From Solimonas fluminis (lineage in GTDB: Bacteria; Pseudomonadota; Gammaproteobacteria; Nevskiales; Nevskiaceae): a stretch of DNA of 64,000 nucleotides. Positions 41,963 through 50,220 of this stretch are shown here, piece by piece. A program made the translations under genes and the position numbers. Each line of letters starts with the position of its first letter. Within the stretch, counting starts at the first letter, position 1. The notes under the pieces are model-generated. The model had not been told where the DNA came from. It searched no databases and saw only the letters and a program-made list of their open reading frames with translations. The DNA lies in assembly GCF_002930645.1 (NCBI RefSeq), contig NZ_PSNW01000002.1:186001-250000 (forward strand), read 5' to 3'.

Positions 41963-42952
41963 ATGAAGAAGCCCGTCAAGGTCGCCATCACCGGCGCCGC
42001 CGGCCAGATCGCCTACTCGCTCATTTTCCGCGTCGCCTCCGGCTCCCTGCTGGGCCCGGACCAGCCGGTCATCCTGCAGCTGCTCGAAGTGCCGGTGCCG
42101 GAAGTGCTGGAGAAGCTGAAGGGCACGGTGATGGAGGTCGATGACTGCGCCTTCCCGCTGGTGCACAGCATCGAAATCCACTCCGACCCGATGTCGGGCT
42201 TCGAAGGCACCGACTACGCCCTGCTCGTCGGCGCCCGCCCGCGCGGCCCCGGCATGGAGCGCAAGGACCTGCTGACCGCCAACGGCGGCATCTTCGGCCC
42301 CCAGGGCAAGGCCCTGGCCGCCAAGGCTTCCAAGGACGTCCGCGCCCTGGTCGTCGGCAACCCGGCCAACACCAATGCCCTGATCGCCGCCACCGCCGCC
42401 GCCAAGGGCGGCCTGGATCCGAAGCAGATCCACGCCATGGTGCGCCTGGACCACAACCGCGCCGTCAGCCAGCTCGCCACCAAGACCGGCGTGCACGGCA
42501 ACGACATCGAGAAGGTCATCATCTGGGGCAACCACAGCTCCACCCAGTACCCGGACATCAGCCACACCACCGTCGGTGGCAAGGCCGCCAAGAGCCTGGT
42601 CGACCAGGCCTGGGTCGAGAAGGACTTCATCCCCACCGTGCAGCAGCGCGGCGCCGCCATCATCAAGGCGCGCGGCCTGTCGTCCGCCGCCTCGGCCGCC
42701 TCGGCCGCCGTGGACCACGTGCGTGACTGGGCCCTGGGCTCCAACGGCAAGTGGGTGTCCATGGGCGTTCCCTCGGACGGCAGCTACGGCATCAAGCCGG
42801 GCATCGTCTACGGCTACCCCTGCATCTGCAAGAACGGCCAGTACGAGATCGTGCAGGGCCTGAGCGTGGACGAGTTCTCGCGCGCCCGCATGACGGTCAC
42901 CGAGAACGAGCTGCGCGAAGAGCGCGCCGCGATCGAGGACCTGCTCGCCTAA
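41963..42952 (+). CDS. mdh: Malate dehydrogenase
   Basis: Interconverts malate and oxaloacetate with NAD(H). It has 329 residues, the length of the cytosolic-like group found in many proteobacteria. [20 protein letters not shown] is the nucleotide fold, [16 protein letters not shown] carries substrate-binding arginines, [12 protein letters not shown] follows, and the catalytic pair lies in [14 protein letters not shown] and [13 protein letters not shown]. The ATG at 41963 is preceded by CCAGGGAG. A TAAAAT box at 41910 may be the -10 element, but no well-spaced -35 is seen. A strong terminator follows the stop. Confidence 0.96.
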   Translation: MKKPVKVAITGAAGQIAYSLIFRVASGSLLGPDQPVILQLLEVPVPEVLEKLKGTVMEVDDCAFPLVHSIEIHSDPMSGFEGTDYALLVGARPRGPGMERKDLLTANGGIFGPQGKALAAKASKDVRALVVGNPANTNALIAATAAAKGGLDPKQIHAMVRLDHNRAVSQLATKTGVHGNDIEKVIIWGNHSSTQYPDISHTTVGGKAAKSLVDQAWVEKDFIPTVQQRGAAIIKARGLSSAASAASAAVDHVRDWALGSNGKWVSMGVPSDGSYGIKPGIVYGYPCICKNGQYEIVQGLSVDEFSRARMTVTENELREERAAIEDLLA

Positions 42953-43596
42953 GAGCGCCGTCGCTTCACCGGGGGAGGCCGCCGCGAGGCGGCCTTCTTT
43001 TTTGCCCCCGCCAGCACATAGGCCCCCAGCATGTCGGCCAGCGCGCCGATCACCTCGTCGCGCCGCAGCACCGGGCGGTCCAGGCTGAGGTAGTAGGCCA
43101 CCGTATAGTGCAGCGAGTTGATCGCCACGAACAGCGCCGCCGGCAGGTTCTCCACGCGGTACTGCTCATGGTGCCGCAGCAGGTAGACGCGGCAGGCCTC
43201 CGTCATGTGCTGCTCCAGCGCGCGGAAGGTGCTGCGCGTGCGCAGGCGGTCCCAGTGGCGCGTCAGCTCGCGCCGGCAGGGGTCGTTCTCCACCACGTCG
43301 AACACCGCCTCGAGGATGCCGCGCGTGATCTCGCGGGCATCGGCGTCGATCATCGCGCGCAGGCGCGCATCCACCACCGCCAGCAGCTCCGCCGCGTGCC
43401 GCTGCAGCAGGGCCTCCACCAGGGCGTCCTTGTCGTCGAAGTACTGGTACAGCGAGCCGATGCTGACGCCGGCGGCCTCCGCCACATGGTTGGTGGTGAG
43501 ATTGTCCAGGCCGCGCTCCACGATCACCTGGGCCGCCGCATCCAGCAGGGCGGCCACCATGTCGCGCGAACGCTGCTGCACCGGCCGCTTCCTCAA
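42949..43596 (-). CDS. TetR family transcriptional regulator
   Basis: A 215-residue repressor. The helix-turn-helix is [31 protein letters not shown] (about residues 35-65). The C-terminal ligand domain is helical, and the last 20 residues are basic ([17 protein letters not shown]). The likely start is a TTG at 43596 preceded by GGGAGGGG; an ATG at 43560 would shorten it by 12 residues and still keep the DNA-binding domain. It is divergent from an MpaB-like oxygenase gene with a perfect palindrome between, which suggests control of that gene and of itself. It converges with mdh with a 4-nt overlap. Confidence 0.9.
   Translation of the reverse strand: MRKRPVQQRSRDMVAALLDAAAQVIVERGLDNLTTNHVAEAAGVSIGSLYQYFDDKDALVEALLQRHAAELLAVVDARLRAMIDADAREITRGILEAVFDVVENDPCRRELTRHWDRLRTRSTFRALEQHMTEACRVYLLRHHEQYRVENLPAALFVAINSLHYTVAYYLSLDRPVLRRDEVIGALADMLGAYVLAGAKKKAASRRPPPVKRRRS
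42976..43003 (+). terminator. Rho-independent terminator of mdh
   Basis: A perfect 8-bp stem AGGCCGCC/GGCGGCCT with a GCGA loop (42976-42995), followed by TCTTTTTT. It lies inside the 3' coding part of the convergent tetR gene, whose lysine-rich end ([13 protein letters not shown]) it encodes on the other strand. Confidence 0.9.
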
Positions 43597-43621
43597 AGGA
43601 CCCCTCCCGACGCGAGTTGAA

Positions 43622-43639
43622 TGCGAGCAACTGCTCGCA
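43622..43639. promoter_or_regulatory. Probable TetR operator between tetR and the MpaB-like gene
   Basis: A perfect palindrome, TGCGAGCA-AC-TGCTCGCA, 26 nt upstream of the tetR TTG and 48 nt upstream of the MpaB-like ATG. The position and symmetry fit a shared autoregulatory operator. Confidence 0.7.
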
Positions 43640-43686
43640 ATAGGGTAGTCCCATCCGCCGCCCTGCGGCAAACCAGGACGCCCGCC

Positions 43687-44928
43687 ATGGCCGAAGGCTC
43701 CAGCCACCCCGCCATCCCGCGCCGCCACGGCGCCGATCTGGACACCGGCCGCCGCATGGCCGGCCCGCTGCGCTGGCTGATCCGCGGGGACCCGGAGCCC
43801 AGCGCCGCCCAGTGGCGGGCCGTGGGCGAATCCCTGAACCAGGGCGATCCCGCGATGGACCGGCTGGTGGAATGGATGGGCAGCGAGGGCCTGCGCCGGA
43901 CCAAGCCGCTGTTCGACCTCGCCGTGGGCCAGGGTATCGACGCGGTCCCCGATGCCCCCGCGCCGCTGCGCCGCTTCTTCGCCGAGGTCGAGGCCCGCCC
44001 GGCCTGGGTCGATCCGGGGCTGCTGGACGAGGGGGCGCGGGCCTGCGGCATCTCGGGCCTGGCCGGCATGCACGTGCTGCGCGACTTCGGCCTGATGGCG
44101 GGTTACCAGGCCAGCGCCATCAACCGCACCCTGGTGCTGACCGGCGCCCTGCAGAAGGGCGCGCAGCGCCGCGTCGCGGAAACGACGAAGTGGTGGGTCG
44201 ATGCCACCCGCCCCGGGGGCATGGCACGCGGCGCCCCCGGCTGGCGCAGCACGCTGCAGGTGCGCCTGATCCACGCCATGGTGCGACGCCATGTGCAGCG
44301 CCACCCGGAGTGGGACGCAGCCGAGCTGGGCCTGCCGGTGAACCAGGGCGACATGCACGCGACCTACCTCGCCTTCAGCGTGATCTTCCTGTTCGGCCAG
44401 CGCCTGCTGGGCGTGCCGCTGAGCGCGCGCGAGGGCCGCGCCGCGATGCACCTGTGGAAGTACATCGGCTGGCTGATGGGCCTGGACGAGCGCTGGCTGG
44501 GCGACAGCGAGCAGGCCGGCCGCATCGCGCTGTACCACAACCTGCTGGCGCAGGCGCCGCCGGACGAGAGCAGCCGCCAGCTCGGCCGGCCCCTGGCGGA
44601 CGAACCCTTGCAGCGCCGCTACCGCAACCTGGGCTGGCTGCGGGGCCGCTGGAACCGGGCCAAGCACCTGTCGATCGCCCGCGCCTTCATCGGCCGCCCC
44701 GGCATGGACGCGCTGGGGCTGCCGCAGGGCGTGCTGCCCTGGTACCCGGTGCTCAGCTTCGCCCCGCGCCTGGGCTGGCACCTGGCCCATCGCCTGGTGC
44801 CCGGCGGCCGCGAGCGGCTGGTGCGGCACGGGCTGAAGGCGCAGGAGGACTACCTGGAGGTGCTCTTCGGCGAGGACGAGCGGGGGCTGGCGGAGCCGAT
44901 GCCCGGGACGCACGAAGCAAGTCGCTGA
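43687..44928 (+). CDS. Oxygenase MpaB-like protein (DUF2236)
   Basis: A 413-residue protein of the MpaB/latex-clearing-protein-like family, heme b proteins that include rubber and mycophenolate pathway oxygenases. Conserved histidine-bearing segments are visible: SGLAGMHVLRDFGLMAGYQA, LIHAMVRRHVQRHPEW, and LPVNQGDMHATYLAFSVIFL. It has no signal peptide. The ATG at 43687 is chosen; the frame is open to 43621, which overlaps the palindrome. The gene is divergent from a TetR gene and is probably repressed by it. The natural substrate cannot be inferred. Confidence 0.88.
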   Translation: MAEGSSHPAIPRRHGADLDTGRRMAGPLRWLIRGDPEPSAAQWRAVGESLNQGDPAMDRLVEWMGSEGLRRTKPLFDLAVGQGIDAVPDAPAPLRRFFAEVEARPAWVDPGLLDEGARACGISGLAGMHVLRDFGLMAGYQASAINRTLVLTGALQKGAQRRVAETTKWWVDATRPGGMARGAPGWRSTLQVRLIHAMVRRHVQRHPEWDAAELGLPVNQGDMHATYLAFSVIFLFGQRLLGVPLSAREGRAAMHLWKYIGWLMGLDERWLGDSEQAGRIALYHNLLAQAPPDESSRQLGRPLADEPLQRRYRNLGWLRGRWNRAKHLSIARAFIGRPGMDALGLPQGVLPWYPVLSFAPRLGWHLAHRLVPGGRERLVRHGLKAQEDYLEVLFGEDERGLAEPMPGTHEASR

Positions 44929-44936
44929 CTGCACCC

Positions 44937-44965
44937 CTGCATCCTGTTATTTTTGAAGGATGCAG
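44937..44965 (+). other. Inverted repeat enclosing the start codon of the CorA-type gene
   Basis: Arms CTGCATCC (44937-44944) and GGATGCAG (44958-44965) are exact complements around an AT-rich 13-nt loop. The ATG at 44960 lies in the right arm. An in-frame TGA at 44954 excludes an earlier start. Confidence 0.6.
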
Positions 44966-45922
44966 ATCTTCCACTTCAACAACGGCGAGCCGCCCCGGAT
45001 CCTCCCCCCGGATGCGCCCCTGCCGGAGACCGGCCTGATCTGGGCCGACTTCCTGCGCGACGAGGCCGAGGGCTGGGAGTGCTGGGCCGAGCCCAATGTC
45101 GGCGTGGCGATCGAGCCGCAGCACGTCAGCGACAGCATGAACCCCTATCACCCGTCGTTCTTCGACGGCACCTCCGAATACGACATGCTCGTGTTCCAGG
45201 GCCTGGGCCCCAACGAAGATCCCTTCCCCGTCGAGACGCGCACTGCCGCCTTCTTCCTGTTCCGCCGCGTGCTGATCACGGTGCGCGCGGAGGACAACCT
45301 CAGCATCCACATCGTGCAGCAGCGCATCCGCGAGCGCCGCATGAAGAACCCCGACTCGGTGCTGGGCCTGGCCCACGCCGTGCTCGACGTGATGGTGGAC
45401 CGCTACCTGAAGGTGCGCGAGCCGATGGAGCAGCGCTTCTCGGTGCTGCAGGACGAGCTGCTGGACCCCGACAGCCGCATGAACGACTGGCGCGCGCTGC
45501 TGCGCGGCCGCCGCGTGGCGCGCCAGATGGAGGCGCTGGCCGAGAGCCAGCTGGAGGCGCTGGATTCCTGGCGGCGCAACTCCTTTCTCGACTGCAGCCC
45601 GCACGACGAGATCAAGATCCGCGACCTGGTGGAACACGTGAACCGCGTGCTCAACCATGCCTCGGGCCAGGAGCGCGACATCGAGGCGGCGGTGCAGCTG
45701 CACTTCGCCATCGCCACCGGGCGCACCAACCGCATCGTGCAGTTCCTGACCGTGCTGTCGGCGATCTTCTTCCCGCTGACCCTGATCACCGGCATCTACG
45801 GCATGAATTTCGAGCACATCCCCTGGGCCGATGCGCGCTATGGCTTCGAGGCGATGCTGCTGTTCCTGCTCGTGATGGGCGTCGGCCTGCTGTATATCTT
45901 CAAGAAGCGCCGGTATCTTTAG
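44960..45922 (+). CDS. CorA-family magnesium/divalent-cation transporter
   Basis: A 320-residue member of the CorA/MIT family. A large cytoplasmic N-terminal domain precedes a long helix (LEHVNRVLNHASGQERDIEA region) and two C-terminal membrane helices (about 255-275 and 290-310). The signature YGMNFEHIP sits between the helices near residue 280, with the basic KKRRYL end typical of the family. The ATG at 44960 is the first possible start because a TGA lies two codons upstream. There is no spaced Shine-Dalgarno, so a leaderless transcript is possible. The metal preference is not determined. Confidence 0.93.
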   Translation: MQIFHFNNGEPPRILPPDAPLPETGLIWADFLRDEAEGWECWAEPNVGVAIEPQHVSDSMNPYHPSFFDGTSEYDMLVFQGLGPNEDPFPVETRTAAFFLFRRVLITVRAEDNLSIHIVQQRIRERRMKNPDSVLGLAHAVLDVMVDRYLKVREPMEQRFSVLQDELLDPDSRMNDWRALLRGRRVARQMEALAESQLEALDSWRRNSFLDCSPHDEIKIRDLVEHVNRVLNHASGQERDIEAAVQLHFAIATGRTNRIVQFLTVLSAIFFPLTLITGIYGMNFEHIPWADARYGFEAMLLFLLVMGVGLLYIFKKRRYL

Positions 45923-45981
45923 CGCCCCGGCAATGCCTCTTCGCCGAAATCATAGCTTTCTGCATCAAAATTTAATAAATA

Positions 45982-46002
45982 GTCACGCCCTTCCGGCGTG
46001 AC
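45982..46002. other. Hairpin just upstream of the chorismatase gene
   Basis: A perfect 8-bp stem GTCACGCC/GGCGTGAC with a CTTCC loop, next to an AT-rich stretch (AAAATTTAATAAATAG) that may be a promoter. It ends 8 nt before the ATG at 46011, where no Shine-Dalgarno is evident. Confidence 0.5.
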
Positions 46003-46010
46003 GCCCCCTC

Positions 46011-46958
46011 ATGCGCTCCCCCCCCGCCCAAGTCACCCTGCCCAGCGCCGGCCCTGCCGCCCTGCTGGCGCGCCTGGAGTTTCAGCGCGAAGCGGCCGCA
46101 GATGGCGAGGCGCTGCGCTTCCCTCTGCAGCTGCTCGGCGGACATGCCGCCGAGGACTGGCTGGGCGGCGGCGGGGCGGAAATCCTGCCGGGTGGCCCCG
46201 GCCTGCAGCTGCGCCGCAGCGGCGACTACCTGTTCGGCCTGCTCAGCGTGCCGGCGGCCCAGTCCGTGGACATGGAGCGCGCCGCCTTCCTGGCCTACGG
46301 ACACCTGCTGCGCCTGCTGCAGGAACGCGGCTACCCGCACCCGCTGCGGATCTGGAACTACTTCCACGAAGTCACCGGCGGCGACGGCGACGACGAGCGC
46401 TACCGCCGCTTCTGCGTCGGCCGCCACGAGGCCATCGCCGCGCCCGGCTTCGAGAGCCGCCTGCCCGCCGCCACCGTGATCGGGACCTTCGTGCCCGGCC
46501 TGCAGCTGGGCTTCCTCGCGGGCAAGCGGCCGGGCATCCCGGTGGAGAACCCGCGCCAGGTCAGCGCCTACCACTATCCGCGCGAATACAGTCCCCGTGC
46601 GCCGAGCTTTGCCCGCGCCACCCTGCTGGACCGGCTGCTGCTGGTCTCGGGCACCGCCAGCGTGGTCGGCCATGCCACGCAGCATCCCTACGACGCGCCG
46701 GCGCAGCTGCGCGAGACGGTCGACAACATCGGCGCGCTGCTCGCCCATGCGCGCCAGCAGCATTTCGCCGAAGAGCCGGCACTGCGCTGGCAGCCGCGTG
46801 CCCTGCGGCTCTACGTGCGCGACGCCGCGCAGGCGGCCGCGCTGCAGGCCCAGGCCGAGGCCCTGCTGGGCGGCCCGCTGATGGTGCTGCACGGCGAGAT
46901 CTGCCGCCGCGATCTCGAGGTGGAGATCGAGGGCGTGTTCGAGGCGATTTCACGCTAG
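46011..46958 (+). CDS. Chorismatase (FkbO/Hyg5/XanB2-like chorismate hydrolase)
   Basis: Hydrolyses chorismate to a hydroxybenzoate or a dihydroxy acid plus pyruvate. It has 315 residues. Family motifs are clear: RIWNYFHEVTGG, DDERYRRFCVGRHEA, PAATVIGTFVPG, VENPRQVSAYHYPREYSPR, FARATLLD, SGTASVVGHATQHP and LHGEICRRDLEVEIEGV. The XanB2 subgroup makes 3- and 4-hydroxybenzoate for xanthomonadin-type pigments and diffusible signals, while FkbO gives a cyclohexadiene. The subtype cannot be settled by eye. No pigment or polyketide genes are adjacent. A hydrolase gene follows 4 nt later. Confidence 0.9.
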   Translation: MRSPPAQVTLPSAGPAALLARLEFQREAAADGEALRFPLQLLGGHAAEDWLGGGGAEILPGGPGLQLRRSGDYLFGLLSVPAAQSVDMERAAFLAYGHLLRLLQERGYPHPLRIWNYFHEVTGGDGDDERYRRFCVGRHEAIAAPGFESRLPAATVIGTFVPGLQLGFLAGKRPGIPVENPRQVSAYHYPREYSPRAPSFARATLLDRLLLVSGTASVVGHATQHPYDAPAQLRETVDNIGALLAHARQQHFAEEPALRWQPRALRLYVRDAAQAAALQAQAEALLGGPLMVLHGEICRRDLEVEIEGVFEAISR

Positions 46959-46962
46959 CCTC

Positions 46963-47955
46963 ATGAGCCCGCGCGCCAGGCGACTGCTGCGCTGGGCCGT
47001 CTTCGCGCTGTCGCTGGCCTTGCTGTTCGCCGCCTCCGCCTGGCTGCAGTCCGTCACGCTGTTCTCGCCGGCGCGCAAACCCCTGGAGCCCCACCACCTC
47101 GCCGCGCTCGGCGACCCGCGCGGCCAGGGTCTGCGCATCCGCAGCCACGGCTGCATGGGCGGGCTCACGCCCTGCCTGCTGGTGGAGCCGGTGGCCGAGG
47201 CCGCGCCCGGCCGGCGCGGCATGCTGCTGCGCCAGCAGCTCTCCACCGCCGGCGTCGCGCTGCCACCCTACGGCGAGGCCCGCGGCATCGTGGTGCTGCT
47301 GCACGGGCGCCAGGGCCGCAAGGAAGACCTGCTGCCGGTGGCGGAGCGCTTCGCCGCCGCGGGGCTGCGCAGCGTCATCCCCGACCTGCCGGGCCACGGC
47401 GCCAGCGCCTTTCCACGCAGCGGCTTCGGCGCCGCGCCGGGCGAGGCGGAGCTGCCGCGGCAGGTGCTGCAGGAGTTGCAGGCAAGGTTCGCGCTGCCGC
47501 CGCAGCCGGCGGCGCTGTGGGGCATGTCGATGGGCGGTGCCTACGCGGTGCGTGCCGCGGCGCAGGATCCGCAGGCCTGGAAGGCACTGGCGGTGGTCAG
47601 CAGCTTCGATTCGCTGGGCGCGGTCGTGGACCGGCAGATCCGCCGCAGCCTCGGCCCGCTGGCGCCGCTGTTCCGCGGCACGCTGGACGGCATCGACCGC
47701 CTGCGCGGCACGGTGGACATCGCCGCGGTGCAGCCGCGCGACTGGGCGGCACGGGTCCGCGCCCCCGCGATGGTGGTGCACGGCAGCCGCGATCCGCTGG
47801 TCCCCGCCGAACGCGGACGCGCGCTCTACGAGGCCCTGGGCAGCCGCGACAAGGGCTGGATCGACGTGCCCGGCGGCACGCATGACGGCGTGCTGGTCAC
47901 CGAGATGCCGCTGCATGCGCAGATGAGCGGCTGGCTGCGCCAGCGGCTGCGATGA
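46963..47955 (+). CDS. Alpha/beta hydrolase, membrane-anchored or exported
   Basis: A 330-residue hydrolase with an N-terminal hydrophobic helix (about 8-29) and no clear cleavage site. The oxyanion segment is VVLLHGRQGRK, the nucleophile elbow is GMSMGGAY near residue 187, the acid is in HGSRDPLVP and the histidine is in GGTHDGVL. An insertion with several cysteines lies near residues 60-75 (SHGCMGGLTPC), before the core. It begins 4 nt after the chorismatase stop, so the two are likely co-transcribed. The substrate is unknown. Confidence 0.88.
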   Translation: MSPRARRLLRWAVFALSLALLFAASAWLQSVTLFSPARKPLEPHHLAALGDPRGQGLRIRSHGCMGGLTPCLLVEPVAEAAPGRRGMLLRQQLSTAGVALPPYGEARGIVVLLHGRQGRKEDLLPVAERFAAAGLRSVIPDLPGHGASAFPRSGFGAAPGEAELPRQVLQELQARFALPPQPAALWGMSMGGAYAVRAAAQDPQAWKALAVVSSFDSLGAVVDRQIRRSLGPLAPLFRGTLDGIDRLRGTVDIAAVQPRDWAARVRAPAMVVHGSRDPLVPAERGRALYEALGSRDKGWIDVPGGTHDGVLVTEMPLHAQMSGWLRQRLR

Positions 47956-48056
47956 GCCGCCAGCGCATCGGGTCCGCACTGGGCGTGCCGGCCTTCTGGG
48001 GACCGGCCGTGGTGTGCCGGCTGCTGGTGTTCAGGCCGGCCGGGCCCTGAACGCCC

Positions 48057-48446
48057 TCAGGCCGCGCCGGGCTGCCCGGTGACCTCGTCGGCGTAGAGGT
48101 TGATGCGCGCGATCAGGTCGGTGCGCTCGTCCTCGCTGAGCGGGAACTCCCGGAGCACCTCGAACAGATGCTGCACGAAGCGCTGGAAGTGCGGCAGCGT
48201 GATGCGGTGGGGCTGGTGGGCATGGATGATCGGCCGGCCCATGTAGCTCACCGGCCCGCCCAGCGCCACGGCGAACAGCTCCGCCTGCATGTGCTGCAGC
48301 TTCTGCATGGCCACCCCGCGGAAGAAGGGCGCCAGTTCCGGGTCGGCCAGCACCTGCTCGTAGAACACGCCGACCAGGCGGGCGACGCCGGGCGCGGCGC
48401 CGATGCGCTCGTAGGGCGTCTCTAACGCCGTGGCACTCCTGGACAT
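48057..48446 (-). CDS. Group 1 truncated hemoglobin
   Basis: A 129-residue globin. ALETPYERIGAAPGVARLVGVFYEQVLAD opens the fold, FFRGVAMQKLQHMQAELFAVALGGP covers helices C to E with the distal region, and IIHAHQPHRITLPHFQRFVQHL carries the proximal histidine. Such proteins handle NO, oxygen or redox signalling. The ATG at 48446 is chosen because longer frames give a non-globin extension. An FNR-like palindrome centred 66 nt upstream suggests induction at low oxygen or by NO. It stands alone. Confidence 0.92.
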   Translation of the reverse strand: MSRSATALETPYERIGAAPGVARLVGVFYEQVLADPELAPFFRGVAMQKLQHMQAELFAVALGGPVSYMGRPIIHAHQPHRITLPHFQRFVQHLFEVLREFPLSEDERTDLIARINLYADEVTGQPGAA

Positions 48447-48500
48447 GGCCGGATCTCCGCCTGCGGGACACGTGCCCAGGCTCGCAGCGGCGGCGCAGGA

Positions 48501-48524
48501 ATGCATTGACCCGGGTCAATGCAT
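48501..48524 (-). promoter_or_regulatory. FNR/Dnr-type perfect palindrome upstream of the globin gene
   Basis: A 24-bp perfect palindrome with the core TTGACCCGGGTCAA, close to the FNR-family half-site pattern TTGAY-N4-RTCAA. Its centre is 66 nt before the globin start. Activation at -41.5 would give a leader of about 25 nt. Confidence 0.7.
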
Positions 48525-48591
48525 CCGGGGGAACAGGGCCAGGGGCTGTTGACGCCACGCGATCGCTGCGACCGCGGTGGCGTCAAGAAGC

Positions 48592-50064
<1,473 letters not shown>

Positions 50065-50220
50065 GGTGGGGCTCCGGCGGGATGCATGGGCCCCGAAGCG
50101 TAGCAAGCCCGCTCCGGGACGCAACCGGCGGGAACCCCGGGATGCCGCGACGGGTCTAGAATGCGGCGCCGCTGCCGCAGGGCGCGGGGCGCTTCATCCA
50201 GGGTTCCAGGGATCATCACC

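Noticed and set aside
47952-48050. A 32-codon frame starting in an ATGA overlap with the hydrolase stop
   Set aside because: It is short, has no recognisable feature and a composition like surrounding non-coding DNA. The overlap alone is not enough to call a gene.
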